From a virus: DNA of 55,065 bases. The stretch lies in the IMG/VR virus record IMGVR_UViG_3300021598_001004, positions 1 through 55,065 of that record; one strand, written 5' to 3'. Numbering within the stretch: the first letter of the stretch is position 1; each line of letters starts with the position of its first letter. This document shows positions 1-9,977 of the stretch, one piece after another. The position numbers and the translations under genes were made by a program. The notes under the pieces were generated by a model. The model made no database searches, was not told where the DNA came from, and worked only from the letters and a program-made list of their open reading frames with translations.

Positions 1-577
1 TGTCCTGTGAAGTAAGTGCAAGACTGCCTGACACTGAACTAACTTCAGCACCTTGTATTATTAGTTGATCGCCGCCCGTAATGGCAGGAAAAGTAACGAA
101 CGGATTAGCTCCACCAATTAAAATAACTTCATCACCGCTATTAGATAGTCTATCAAAGCTGGTAGGTATAGTTGGTTTATTTGTTAAGTCGTTGTAATTA
201 CCACTAAATTGTGAAGTAGTAACCCAACTTAAATTACCACTACCATCAGTCCTTAAAATCTGTCCAACAGTTCCGCCTGTGATTTTTATATTACCAACAG
301 CATTGTAAACAGGTCCAACGATTCTGTTCATTACTCCATCGACTAACAAACTGCTGTCATCACCAAATACACTACCAACAATGTCAGTTTTAAGATTACC
401 ATCAACAGGCTGTCCAACCGCGGTATATAATTCTGAAAAGTTGGAATCAATATTATCAATAGCATCATTTAATCTAGCAAATGCTGCCCGTAAACTGTCT
501 CCGTCTTTGCTGTTAGGTGCAGAACCAACGTTGATAAAATCCTGCGGTTGTTGTGTGTTTATAGTTTTTTTAGCCAT
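1..577 (-). CDS. Phage structural (tail-fibre-like) protein, C-terminus cut by window edge
   Basis: Open minus-strand frame from ATG at 577 running off the left edge; about 192 residues are visible. The N-terminus (MAKKTINTQQPQDFINVG) is followed by a segment with DGDSLRAAFARLNDAI and NFSELYTAVG. The neighbouring 2585-residue protein carries the equivalent segment (GDSIRDSFKKVNDNFQELY), so this is probably a shared virion-attachment or trimerisation segment. The rest is Gly/Thr/Ser/Asn-rich beta-type sequence typical of fibres. The ATG overlaps the upstream TAA by one base (TAATG), so translation is probably coupled. Exact virion position is unknown. Confidence 0.75.
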   Translation of the reverse strand, partial: MAKKTINTQQPQDFINVGSAPNSKDGDSLRAAFARLNDAIDNIDSNFSELYTAVGQPVDGNLKTDIVGSVFGDDSSLLVDGVMNRIVGPVYNAVGNIKITGGTVGQILRTDGSGNLSWVTTSQFSGNYNDLTNKPTIPTSFDRLSNSGDEVILIGGANPFVTFPAITGGDQLIIQGAEVSSVSGSLALTSQD

Positions 578-3500
578 TATGTTCTTCCCACTGAGACTTC
601 AACAGTTCCAATTCTGTCCGAATCGTAAGATCCAATGGCCTTACCTATCAACGTACCAACTTTGACGTCTCCAGTCGCTGCCATCGCCACACCTGGTATG
701 CCCGATGTGACAATTAGATCCCCTTTGTTTACTTTTCCTACTACCTTAACTGGTAATCGACCCTGTAGTGCTACGCAGGTCTTAATACCCGGACATGCTT
801 GATTCATTGTGTAGGCAGCAGTATTAGAAACAACACCTGCTACCCTGTGATCGTTTTTAACATTTGAAGTTGTAACTTCTTTGTCTCCGCCAAACACCAA
901 CACAGTGCCTACATCATATTCTCGATCTGCTTCATAGTATTCTGCCAAGTCAGCATAGGTAGCTTCAAATTTACTGTTACCATTCAATGTCCAGTTGCCG
1001 TAGACTTTGCCACCATTGTTATCTGCTAAATCTTCACCAGCTGATAGAGCTTTGGTTACAACAACACCGTCTTGAATACCGTCTGAACCAATAAACACAT
1101 GTTTATTGTTAAAATATTTGGTAATATCATTGCTAGTACCAGAGTCACTAACCTGAATAGTAATTCTTCCTTTAGCTACTGAACCTGCACCGTAGTAAGT
1201 TGCTGATTTAAAACCACTACCGGCGGTTATGGTTAATAATTTATAATCAGCGCCGCTGCCAATTGTTGATCTACTTAAGTATAGATCACCATCAAGAATT
1301 AAATCATTAAGTCCTACATTTCCATTGTTGTTTCTAGCAACTAAATTTTGAACACTGTTAGCTGTATTACTTGTAGTGTAAGTAGTTGATTCGGTTGGTA
1401 AAACAATAAAATCAGCATCATTTTGAGACCCTCCAACTTTGGCATAAAGTACACCAGCCGAGGTATATAATCCTTTGGTAATTCCGCCACCACCACTTAC
1501 AACAGCAGTTAGTGTAATTTCACCAACATCACCGGTTTGAGTAGCACCTGTATATCCCAATACTCGATTTTGATTAATCGGTACAAGTTTTCCTAATTGA
1601 ACACCGTTATTTTTAATTGACGCATAACCATTTGTTACAGTAAACTGTCCTCGGTCAAATGTGCTTACTCCTCTCTGTAGAGTAATTACACCTGTTGTCT
1701 GTCCACTTGAGATTACAGAAGGTGTTGTAGTTGCATTATATGTAAATGATGTACCTGAAGGAGTAGGACTTGAATTAACAGTGAATACACCATTTAAAGT
1801 ACTGTTAGCAAATCCGCTAATAATAACTCTATCACCTGCTGTTACAGGTACTGCTGAATTACCAGTTACAGAATCAGTTTGAGCGGAGTATGTAACTGTA
1901 ACTATACCACCAGTAGAAGTTGCCGACACATTACTAATTGATGAACTAGTAGTTGCTTTACTATTTGTGATATCTAATTTTCTTTGTTCAATTGCTGCCG
2001 ATGAATTAATATCAGAATTAACAACAGTTTCATTAACTAACTGGAAATTAATTGTTCTTAATGATTGATCAAGAGTGATATCGAGATCACCAGTTACCGC
2101 AGCATTTACAAAACCTTCTGTAGCAACGTTTGTTTCATTGATATCAGAATTATTTGTTCCGGTATAAACTAATAAGTTTCCTCGTCCAACCGAACTAATT
2201 TTTCCTCCAGTAGCAGGTCCACCAGAAGTAGTATTTGAATAAGTTAATCCTGTAGTGTTACATGTTAAAACAACAGCTTCGTCATTATTAAACCCGGCTA
2301 TTGAAAAACCTGTAATTCCTATCACCTGACCAGTAACAAACGGTGCACTTCCTTGAGTAGCACTAAATGTTACGGTTGCAGTAGTACCATTACCAACAAC
2401 TGAACAGTTGGGAATTGATACTGAACCAACATTTCCATTTAAGTGAGGAATACTAATCCAACGTCTTGTAGCCGCATCATTGTCTGATTGCGGATTCTTC
2501 ATGTTAATAATACGGCCAGCATTACCCATATTTAGGTTATTGGCCATTGCGTTATCGCCGTCAGTGTCAATGAACCCTGGACCAATACGGTCAACGGTTA
2601 ATGCTGCTGTTCCATCATGACCTAATCTTCTATCAATGTATAGCTTTGTGGCCAATTGAGTAGCTACAGTTCCGGCACTTGGACTGCTAAAATTTCCATC
2701 AGCTGAAAATTCTGAAATTGGCACACCTTGTGATAATTGTAAAGATGCAATATTTGTTAAGGAAATTCTAGCACTTAAAGTTGCCTCACCGGTTGATTGA
2801 TTTACTCCAAACAATTTACCAACTTTAAAGTTACCTTCTTGATCGATAGTTGTATAAAATACACGACCTTTTCCTACTTCAGCAGCTTCATTGTTAGGTT
2901 GGTTGGCATTAACTGGTGGCCCAAATATATTATTTGGGTAGTTAGTGTCTGCGTAACTTCCCGACCCAATATCTAACAGGTCAAACGCTGTAGCCCTTAA
3001 TGTGGAAATTTTAATGGTAATAGAACCAGTTTCTCCGTGTTTAGGTCCAACAAGAACTGTAATTTGACTATTGTAACCAGTTAACGGATGTTGTAATGTT
3101 CGATCTAATGTGACAAATGCTGCGGTTGGACTGTTTGGGGCAGTATATGATAGCACACGATATTGTACTCCATACCAATGGAAACAATATCTACCAGAAT
3201 TTAATTTAGCGATATCAAATGTGTTTGTAATAGTACTTACGGTTACATTAGTTGATCCAACAGATCCATAATAATCGTTACCTACCTTTCTTTGTACGTT
3301 AGCTGCGGTTAAATCAATATAACGATAGCCTTCTCTACAGGCTGCAATCACCTCTTCATTTGGACTAATTCTGTTTACTAGTCCGCCGGTAGTATACGAA
3401 ATAACATCGATAACATCAGTGGAAGGATTATCAGCGTTAAACAACAGTGCTGTTGATTTTTTAGCAGCGGAAGTATTGCTTACCCCGTTTAGCCATACCT

Positions 3501-6500
3501 GTCTAGACTGTCTAATAATTACAGGTTGACCGTCTTGAACACTGGCATAGAGTCCAGTCTCACCTGGTTGTGTAACCAGTGGTTCAAAAAACACTCTAGC
3601 AGTTCCATTTGGTATTCCACCAAAGCTTGAACCATCGCCGTAGTTAGCACTATTGATTGCATAGATTCTTCTAACTCCGGTTGCTCTAATCATTGCGTTT
3701 AGTGCTCCACCACTGGAATAAGTTCCGGGAGTAACTGCACCTAAACTATATGACACTGTAGTTTGCGTTACCGCAGTTACAACACCAAGCTCAGTATTAT
3801 AGCTAGGAGTTAAAACACCACCGGTTACATTGGTACCGGCTGTGGCATTACTGTAAGTTAACGTGGTTCTAGTACAACTTAATACTTGAGCTGTAGCATT
3901 ATTAAATCCACCAGTGGCAAAACTAGCAATTGAAATTATTTGACCAACTGCAAAAGGAACAGCTCTATCTGAATAGGTAATAGTTGCGATTCCAGTTGTT
4001 GTATTTCCTGTTACAGTTGCACCAGTAACGGTTCCAGCACCGCCGCTAACAGTAATACCACTGACTCTAATCTTTTGACCAGTAACATATGGATTTTGTG
4101 TTTGGCTAGCAAACGTTGCTGTAACTACTCCGTTAGAGAACGATATTGGACTAGTTAATGTAATACCAGGTGTAGCTAATGTTCCAACACTTGAAGCATC
4201 GATAGTTAAAGTTGTTGAGGTAACAGAATCAACTCTAAAAGTTCCGCTATCATTGGTACTAATTTTTTGATTGTAATTAAACACCGCCGCTTGACTGGCA
4301 CTCGATACAATGCCGTTAATTTGAACAAATTCTCTAGCCTGGAAATATTGATCGGCATTTGCAATACTTAAAACAGTTTTTGTTCCGCTCTGAGCAATTT
4401 GTGTAATTGGCAATCCGTCTGCTGCGGTAAGATTTCTATAATGAAGGATTTCTAATTCACTGTCAACTAATGGTTCGTACGGAAAATTAGTAACATAGAG
4501 TTCATTATCACCCCTAGCATTAGTGTATTGCCATTGAGAATACCCACTAGCGGTCATAATAAAATCTCTACCGACAATACATGCATCAGGAACTTCTTTA
4601 GGATCAGAACCTTCTGCTCTTAAAGCATACACACCGTGTGCTGCCGAACCTCCAACTGAACGGATTTGACCGCCATTTAAAGAATAGTATGCATTGTAGC
4701 AATAGTAGGTAAACATACCAACAGCTTCACTAATACCACCGTTGGTAACAAACAACCCGTAGCCCATGTCATTTAATTGGGTCCAGTCATTGCTTAATAA
4801 ACTTCTATATCCTGCTGTAATTAATTCAAAACTTTCCGCTACTGTTCCTCCACTACTTGAAACAGTTTCACCACTGAGCCACTCAACATAGGTAGTGGTA
4901 CAGGCTGTAACGGTCCATACGCCATTATATCCAACCGCAGTACTAACAAATCCGCTGACATCAATCATGTTTCCTACGGTAAACGGAGCACTAGCTCTGG
5001 CTAAAGGGAAAGTTAATCTAGCATAAGTTCCATCGCCTGTGACTGTACACGGAGTTATAATACCAGCTATAGCATTCGTATACGGAGTAGAACTATCTAA
5101 AACTAAAGTAGCAGCAGATCCATTTGCTCCCACACTGTAAACAAAATTACGTAGGTAGTTGACAATGTATGTTACACCCTCAACAGTAAAAGGACATGGT
5201 AATTGAGGTCTTCTATTAAGTTTGTCTACTTCAAAGACATAATTAGCTTCACTACCTGTTGTGGTTTTGCTGCGTATTCTCATCATTTGATTGCCGGAAT
5301 AACCGTCAACAAACATACCGCCCGCAAATCTTTGTTCATTGGTACTAGCTGAGAATACCGATCCCTGTTGAGAGTACGGTGATTTATTTAAAATTTGACC
5401 TTCTGGATCAAGAACCTGTGCAAACCCCCCGTGTCCTTGAATTGTAATTTGACGAAGAATATTAGCATCATTCATCATAAACACATCAAGTTCTCTATTA
5501 TCCTTGGGGAAATTTACCTGTTCTGGACTACCAAGCATTCCTAAAATAACATTTATTAAATTGTTCAGGATGCCTTCTGCAGCAGGTTCTCTTGTTAATG
5601 AAAAATTAATTTCTTGAAATGCCTCTGGATTAGTATTTGTTCTGGTTATAGGCTCATTTTTAATAACTTTTAATGTCAGCGTATTAAGATAAGATATTGC
5701 ACCTAAAGTGGGACCTTTCTGATTTCCCTGAGCTGGAAGATCAATAAATCCAGTCTCTGGAGTTCCGCTAATACCAATGGATAGTCTACCACTAGGACTT
5801 TGATAATATTTTAATGCAGCTTCGACAGTTCTACTATAGCCGCCATAGGTCATGTCATAAACAATAGCATCAATTATAAGACCTACATCTCTTTTACAAG
5901 TGGCCGTATTAAATGATGTAAAAGTTTTTATAACTTCATTTAAAACTTCTTCTTGTAAAAATGTTCTATTTCTTCTTAAAAGAGTTGCTGCATTAACTAA
6001 TCGACCAGTGTTTTCTAACAATGGCCAAATAGGTCTACTTGGATCAGATAGGTAATGATAACCGTATTCACTAACAGAATAAATTTGCCAGTTAGAAGCA
6101 AACATGGACGTTGCGTTAGTAATTTTAGAACCTCTACTAAGTTCGTAAGTTCCTGCCCCTCCAGTGGTTCCTGTTAACTGTCTTAATATACTAGTACCAA
6201 TATAAACGACTGTTGATCCAACAGCGTTTATCTCCATTCCTGCTGTCAACGACCCGCTTGTTGGCGGAGATAATACTGTTAAAGTAGTTCCAGAAATTGT
6301 AGCTGTAAATACTGCTCCGGCAGGAATAGTTGTGGTACCAGTTAAATCATCATGAATTCTAACTTGGAATTGTGTAGAATTAGTAATAGATAAAATTCTT
6401 CCTTCGCCTCGCAAACTAGATGATTTCCAAATTTTTCCGACCCAATTAGTGTTTGTTGACCCTGCACCCAAAGTGACAGTAATGTCTCCATTAATAGCAC

Positions 6501-8334
6501 TCGGTGTTGCTGTTGTGTCGATAGCATAATTAATACCAAATAAATTAGTAACTCTCATGTTATCAATGATCGGATCGCGTCTAAAATAAACCTGAGTATA
6601 AGGACTGGTACTAACTCCAGGTTTTGGTCTAATTAATGTTCTACGAAATTCTTCACCAATAATAGAAACGTTATTAGCAACTCTCAACGGATAGTTTTCT
6701 TCAAATGATCCCGATTCAATTTGAACAGTAAGTTGTTTTGTTTTGATTAATTCGCCATACAATAATTCTTCCCCGGGTATAAATTGTCCGCTAAGGATAC
6801 CTACATCAAAAATTTCGTTCTTACCAGTACCCGAAGGATATCCTCCCGCCGAATCGTCTAAAATAGCATTGTGCGATAGTATTTCTGCTACTGCTCCAGA
6901 GGTTGATCCTTTAATACCTAACCCTTCTCTAATATCTCTAGCTAGAGGATCGTTTGATGCTGAAAAATCTGTTCTAGCACCGTTGGTAAACACAAATAAT
7001 CTAGGAAGGTAAACTTCAACAGTAGGAAGAGAGGTGTACCCACTACCTGATTGTAATAGTGTGGTGCCAACAATTTGACCACTTGAAACAATAGCAGATG
7101 CAGCAGCACCACTACCTCCACCACCGGTGATAATGATACTAACCGGACCGTAGTTAGAACCTGCTGTGGTTATTGATAATTCTGATACTCTATACGTTAA
7201 ATTAAAGGTAGCACCAGCACCAACAGATCCTTGTTGCGCCACAGACAATGTGGTACCGACGTCGGAAACTCCAGGTAATCCGGTATAATTTCCGTTACCA
7301 ATAATTTCATATGTAAGTATAGCTCCATTTACATTACTAACACGAAGAATGCGTACACTTGCTCTGCTGGTAAATGTTCCAGGATTTGAAGCCAATCCCA
7401 TTTGTAAAATATCACCAGCTTTATAACCAGTACCGGAATTTCTTAGTGTAAAAGTGTCTACAGCTAATCGAGGAATGATTACACCGCCGGACCCTGCATT
7501 TAATGCTGGTTCAATTTTGGTTAAAGTACAAGGGATACCGTCACTGTACACTAATCTTTTTGCATATACGCTGAGTTCAAACGGACTGTCGGCAATAAGT
7601 TTTTCAGCTTCTTTTAAAGCCTTTTCGACAGTTCTGTATGCATATGCTGGTGATCTACCAATTCTATTTTCAGGAATATCATTTCTAGAATCCTGTCCTC
7701 CTCGGTTTACATACAATGAAGTTGTACTGGTAAAACTTGAAAGGTCAACATATCTTTTTGATGCTGCAACTAACCCGTCGTAATCTTCATCATCTGCAGT
7801 AATTGGATTTCTAGAAAGAACCAAAGGCCCAGTCATAGTTCCGTATGACTCATCATTTAATCCGGTTTCTGGGTTGATAGCATCAACACCTGCAACGGCT
7901 ATCTTACTATCTGAATATTTTTTAGTTGATGCATCAGAATCCGAAACTGGTGTGGGTAAATTTCTAATTCTGTTTTGTCTAGCATCTAATTCTCCACCTA
8001 GTTGTGGAGTTGTATCATTTATAATGTCTTGATTTAACGGTCTTAATGTAATAGTTCCGGCAGTGTCGTCAACATCAATAGCTAATTGTGCTGTACCTTG
8101 AATTCTTCTAAATTCAAGGCCGTCTTGTGTTTGATTAACAACTAACAGTTTTCCCTGTTGATTAAGATAGGATCCCGGAGCATCATCTAAATTAATAAAT
8201 CTAAGTCTTTCACCTAAACCAAGTGATGCATATAATTCTTGGAAGTTGTCGTTTACTTTCTTAAACGAATCGCGAATACTATCGCCTGTGCCGTCGTTGT
8301 TGGATAGGCCAACGTCAATTACTTTTCTTACCAT
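577..8334 (-). CDS. Giant phage tail/fibre protein, 2585 aa
   Basis: A 2585-residue Gly/Thr/Ser/Val-rich protein. The N-terminus contains GDSIRDSFKKVNDNFQELY, shared with the next gene. The middle is a long series of beta-type segments such as TVTGTTTTGIATITYS and VTGQxIxIxGF, which look like repeated Ig-like or beta-prism units. The C-terminus begins at a DLAEYYEADREYDVGTVLV-type motif and continues with a VAGVVS motif, as in the Peptidase_G2 / intramolecular-chaperone domains that trimerise and then cleave fibre proteins. That family assignment is from memory of the motif. An AATAAATA late-promoter-like box lies about 33 bases upstream of the ATG. It is probably a virion receptor-binding or baseplate-associated fibre. 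Confidence 0.85.
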   Translation of the reverse strand: MVRKVIDVGLSNNDGTGDSIRDSFKKVNDNFQELYASLGLGERLRFINLDDAPGSYLNQQGKLLVVNQTQDGLEFRRIQGTAQLAIDVDDTAGTITLRPLNQDIINDTTPQLGGELDARQNRIRNLPTPVSDSDASTKKYSDSKIAVAGVDAINPETGLNDESYGTMTGPLVLSRNPITADDEDYDGLVAASKRYVDLSSFTSTTSLYVNRGGQDSRNDIPENRIGRSPAYAYRTVEKALKEAEKLIADSPFELSVYAKRLVYSDGIPCTLTKIEPALNAGSGGVIIPRLAVDTFTLRNSGTGYKAGDILQMGLASNPGTFTSRASVRILRVSNVNGAILTYEIIGNGNYTGLPGVSDVGTTLSVAQQGSVGAGATFNLTYRVSELSITTAGSNYGPVSIIITGGGGSGAAASAIVSSGQIVGTTLLQSGSGYTSLPTVEVYLPRLFVFTNGARTDFSASNDPLARDIREGLGIKGSTSGAVAEILSHNAILDDSAGGYPSGTGKNEIFDVGILSGQFIPGEELLYGELIKTKQLTVQIESGSFEENYPLRVANNVSIIGEEFRRTLIRPKPGVSTSPYTQVYFRRDPIIDNMRVTNLFGINYAIDTTATPSAINGDITVTLGAGSTNTNWVGKIWKSSSLRGEGRILSITNSTQFQVRIHDDLTGTTTIPAGAVFTATISGTTLTVLSPPTSGSLTAGMEINAVGSTVVYIGTSILRQLTGTTGGAGTYELSRGSKITNATSMFASNWQIYSVSEYGYHYLSDPSRPIWPLLENTGRLVNAATLLRRNRTFLQEEVLNEVIKTFTSFNTATCKRDVGLIIDAIVYDMTYGGYSRTVEAALKYYQSPSGRLSIGISGTPETGFIDLPAQGNQKGPTLGAISYLNTLTLKVIKNEPITRTNTNPEAFQEINFSLTREPAAEGILNNLINVILGMLGSPEQVNFPKDNRELDVFMMNDANILRQITIQGHGGFAQVLDPEGQILNKSPYSQQGSVFSASTNEQRFAGGMFVDGYSGNQMMRIRSKTTTGSEANYVFEVDKLNRRPQLPCPFTVEGVTYIVNYLRNFVYSVGANGSAATLVLDSSTPYTNAIAGIITPCTVTGDGTYARLTFPLARASAPFTVGNMIDVSGFVSTAVGYNGVWTVTACTTTYVEWLSGETVSSSGGTVAESFELITAGYRSLLSNDWTQLNDMGYGLFVTNGGISEAVGMFTYYCYNAYYSLNGGQIRSVGGSAAHGVYALRAEGSDPKEVPDACIVGRDFIMTASGYSQWQYTNARGDNELYVTNFPYEPLVDSELEILHYRNLTAADGLPITQIAQSGTKTVLSIANADQYFQAREFVQINGIVSSASQAAVFNYNQKISTNDSGTFRVDSVTSTTLTIDASSVGTLATPGITLTSPISFSNGVVTATFASQTQNPYVTGQKIRVSGITVSGGAGTVTGATVTGNTTTGIATITYSDRAVPFAVGQIISIASFATGGFNNATAQVLSCTRTTLTYSNATAGTNVTGGVLTPSYNTELGVVTAVTQTTVSYSLGAVTPGTYSSGGALNAMIRATGVRRIYAINSANYGDGSSFGGIPNGTARVFFEPLVTQPGETGLYASVQDGQPVIIRQSRQVWLNGVSNTSAAKKSTALLFNADNPSTDVIDVISYTTGGLVNRISPNEEVIAACREGYRYIDLTAANVQRKVGNDYYGSVGSTNVTVSTITNTFDIAKLNSGRYCFHWYGVQYRVLSYTAPNSPTAAFVTLDRTLQHPLTGYNSQITVLVGPKHGETGSITIKISTLRATAFDLLDIGSGSYADTNYPNNIFGPPVNANQPNNEAAEVGKGRVFYTTIDQEGNFKVGKLFGVNQSTGEATLSARISLTNIASLQLSQGVPISEFSADGNFSSPSAGTVATQLATKLYIDRRLGHDGTAALTVDRIGPGFIDTDGDNAMANNLNMGNAGRIINMKNPQSDNDAATRRWISIPHLNGNVGSVSIPNCSVVGNGTTATVTFSATQGSAPFVTGQVIGITGFSIAGFNNDEAVVLTCNTTGLTYSNTTSGGPATGGKISSVGRGNLLVYTGTNNSDINETNVATEGFVNAAVTGDLDITLDQSLRTINFQLVNETVVNSDINSSAAIEQRKLDITNSKATTSSSISNVSATSTGGIVTVTYSAQTDSVTGNSAVPVTAGDRVIISGFANSTLNGVFTVNSSPTPSGTSFTYNATTTPSVISSGQTTGVITLQRGVSTFDRGQFTVTNGYASIKNNGVQLGKLVPINQNRVLGYTGATQTGDVGEITLTAVVSGGGGITKGLYTSAGVLYAKVGGSQNDADFIVLPTESTTYTTSNTANSVQNLVARNNNGNVGLNDLILDGDLYLSRSTIGSGADYKLLTITAGSGFKSATYYGAGSVAKGRITIQVSDSGTSNDITKYFNNKHVFIGSDGIQDGVVVTKALSAGEDLADNNGGKVYGNWTLNGNSKFEATYADLAEYYEADREYDVGTVLVFGGDKEVTTSNVKNDHRVAGVVSNTAAYTMNQACPGIKTCVALQGRLPVKVVGKVNKGDLIVTSGIPGVAMAATGDVKVGTLIGKAIGSYDSDRIGTVEVSVGRT

Positions 8335-8366
8335 GCTAAAGCCCCAATAAAATGTGGTTACCGTAA

Positions 8367-8374
8367 TATTTATT
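8367..8374 (-). promoter_or_regulatory. T4-type late promoter-like box AATAAATA
   Basis: Reads AATAAATA on the minus strand, one mismatch from the T4 late consensus TATAAATA, about 33 bases upstream of the 2585-residue tail gene. Plausible late promoter; no experimental support. Confidence 0.45.
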
Positions 8375-8407
8375 CAAAAAATCTATAAGCCTAACGTAAA
8401 TATTGTC

Positions 8408-8695
8408 ATGTATATCAAAAGTGAAATTGTAACAGTAATCTATCAGCGTCCTAGCAAATTGGGTACTGTTCACGAATACCAAAGAAAAAAGACCATTGCT
8501 CTTTTTATCTGTGATAACTGCGGAAAAAACTTTGAAAGAGAATTAAAAAAGATACAGACTAAACGTCTAAGTAATCACTATTTTCATTGTTGTGCTGAAT
8601 GCGATTCTAAAAAATTTGCTCAACGTAAAGGAGTTGAGCGTAAGAAAATCTGGGACATGCCCGCTAGCGTTGATATTCCGGTGGGAAAAGTTTAA
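8408..8695 (+). CDS. Small Cys4 zinc-ribbon-like phage protein
   Basis: 95 residues from ATG 8408 (MYIKSEIVTV); an in-frame GTG at 8354 would give 113 residues, but its extra residues do not look conserved. Two Cys pairs, CDNC and CAEC, are spaced like a zinc knuckle, with a basic Lys/Arg-rich stretch between them, and the C-terminus is Trp/Pro-containing (IWDMPASVD). This suggests a small metal-binding nucleic-acid protein; it could be a degenerate HNH-like protein, but no catalytic His is obvious. The 3' end overlaps the end of convergent iscA by 4 bases. Confidence 0.6.
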   Translation: MYIKSEIVTVIYQRPSKLGTVHEYQRKKTIALFICDNCGKNFERELKKIQTKRLSNHYFHCCAECDSKKFAQRKGVERKKIWDMPASVDIPVGKV

Positions 8696-9012
8696 ATTCT
8701 AAAGCTTTCGCCGCAGCCACAGCGATCACGTTCTTTAGGATTTACAAAATCAAATCCTTCGTTTAGACCTTTTCTAAACCAATCCATAGTCATTCCGTCT
8801 AGATACGGTAGTGCTTTTGGATCTACAAAGATATGAACACCCTCACTGACAAAACTCATATCTTCTTCTATAGGATTATCCACATACTCTAAAACATATG
8901 CAAAGCCAGAACATCCAGTAGTTTTTACTCCTACTTTAATTCCATAACCTTTACCTCTACGATCTAGATTTTGCTTGACTTTTTTAGCTGCTAACGGAGT
9001 TAGTGATATCAT
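8692..9012 (-). CDS. iscA: A-type iron-sulfur carrier (IscA/HesB family)
   Basis: 106 residues, normal length for the family. The three cluster-binding Cys are present: one in TTGCSGFAY near residue 34 and two in the C-terminal RCGCGESF motif. A-type carriers accept Fe-S clusters from the IscU scaffold and pass them to apo-enzymes in the cytoplasm. The gene starts inside the end of iscU (29-base overlap), so the two are co-translated. This phage encodes at least seven radical-SAM enzymes that need [4Fe-4S] clusters, a likely reason for the gene. The role in those enzymes is inference. Confidence 0.92.
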   Translation of the reverse strand: MISLTPLAAKKVKQNLDRRGKGYGIKVGVKTTGCSGFAYVLEYVDNPIEEDMSFVSEGVHIFVDPKALPYLDGMTMDWFRKGLNEGFDFVNPKERDRCGCGESFRI

Positions 9013-9379
9013 GTTTTTTCTTATAATCTTCTATGGCTGCTTTTATAGCATCTTCTGCAAGTATTGAACAATGTATTTTAACCGGTGGAAGGGCAAGTTC
9101 TTCAGCAATACTTGAATTAGTAATCTCTCTCGCTTCGTCAAGCGATTTGCCCTTGACCCATTCTGTGACAAGGCTCGAGCTTGCAATTGCTGATCCGCAT
9201 CCGTATGTTTTGAATTTGGCATCAGTTATTACTCCATTTTCTACTTTAATTTGTAACTTCATTACGTCGCCACAAGCAGGGGCTCCAACCATACCTGTGC
9301 CAATAGTTTCGTCAATATCAAACTTGCCCACATTGCGTGGATTTTCATAATGATCTATGACTTTATCTGAATATGCCAT
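8984..9379 (-). CDS. iscU: Iron-sulfur cluster scaffold IscU (NifU N-terminal type)
   Basis: 131 residues, the family's usual length. All three scaffold Cys are visible: APACGDVMK (about residue 35), YGCGSAIAS (about 61) and LPPVKIHCS (about 104), including the LPPVK chaperone-binding motif. The scaffold builds [2Fe-2S]/[4Fe-4S] clusters using sulfur from a cysteine desulfurase. No iscS is seen here, so the host enzyme would have to supply sulfur. Start chosen at ATG 9379 with a GGAG ribosome site 6 bases upstream. Lies between sod and iscA in one minus-strand block. Confidence 0.94.
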   Translation of the reverse strand: MAYSDKVIDHYENPRNVGKFDIDETIGTGMVGAPACGDVMKLQIKVENGVITDAKFKTYGCGSAIASSSLVTEWVKGKSLDEAREITNSSIAEELALPPVKIHCSILAEDAIKAAIEDYKKKHDITNSVSS

Positions 9380-9380
9380 A

Positions 9381-9935
9381 TTAAACTCCTAATCTAATAT
9401 CAACAACATCCCAGTTAATGATTCTCCAAATATTTGATAGATATTTGGCTTTATCCTGCTGATAGTCAAGAGCCCAAGCATGTTCCCAAGCATCTATTAA
9501 CAGTGCAATTTTCATACCTTTACGGTATTCGTGATTATGAATAGTATGTAGTTCACCGTCAGTGTCCATATAGATCCAATTAGATCCTTGTGCTGCCATG
9601 AACTCTTTTTCAACTGCTTCTTTAAACTTGTCAAAACTACTGTATTTTTCTTCTATTAAGGTTTTACTAATTCCTTCTGGTTTGTTTGCAGCTCTGGGAG
9701 GGGCCAGATTGCCAAAAAACAAATTATGTAAAACAGCGCCGCCGTAGTTAAAGTCAGCATCACCTTCTCCTTTATTATATCTCTCTGAATATTTTGCTGC
9801 TAGCCCGTCGTAGTGATACTTTACAGTATCTTCGCTCATCACAGGTGCAAGCTCATCTTTACCAAATTTAAGTTTGTCTTGGTAAATTTCTCTTCGATCT
9901 TTAGATTCTTGTAAACTTTTAATAAAATGTAGCAT
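9381..9935 (-). CDS. sodB: Superoxide dismutase (Fe/Mn family)
   Basis: 184 residues from ATG 9935; the open frame continues 10 codons upstream to a TTG, but that part overlaps promoter-like sequence. The four expected metal ligands are visible: His in VKYHYDGL, His in VLHNLFF, and Asp/His in IDAWEHAW. It would dismutate superoxide in the infected cell's cytoplasm. Fe versus Mn cannot be settled from sequence alone. It sits 1 base upstream of iscU, and protection of oxygen-sensitive Fe-S clusters is an obvious hypothesis. Confidence 0.92.
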   Translation of the reverse strand: MLHFIKSLQESKDRREIYQDKLKFGKDELAPVMSEDTVKYHYDGLAAKYSERYNKGEGDADFNYGGAVLHNLFFGNLAPPRAANKPEGISKTLIEEKYSSFDKFKEAVEKEFMAAQGSNWIYMDTDGELHTIHNHEYRKGMKIALLIDAWEHAWALDYQQDKAKYLSNIWRIINWDVVDIRLGV

Positions 9936-9949
9936 GTCTATATTTACCG

Positions 9950-9957
9950 TATAAATA
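9950..9957 (+). promoter_or_regulatory. T4-type late promoter TATAAATA
   Basis: Exact TATAAATA on the plus strand, 20 bases before the ATG at 9978 and with an AAGGAG ribosome site in between. Lies in the short divergent gap with sod; a weaker GGTAAATA box faces sod on the other strand. Confidence 0.7.
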
Positions 9958-9977
9958 AACCACAAGGAGATTTAACC

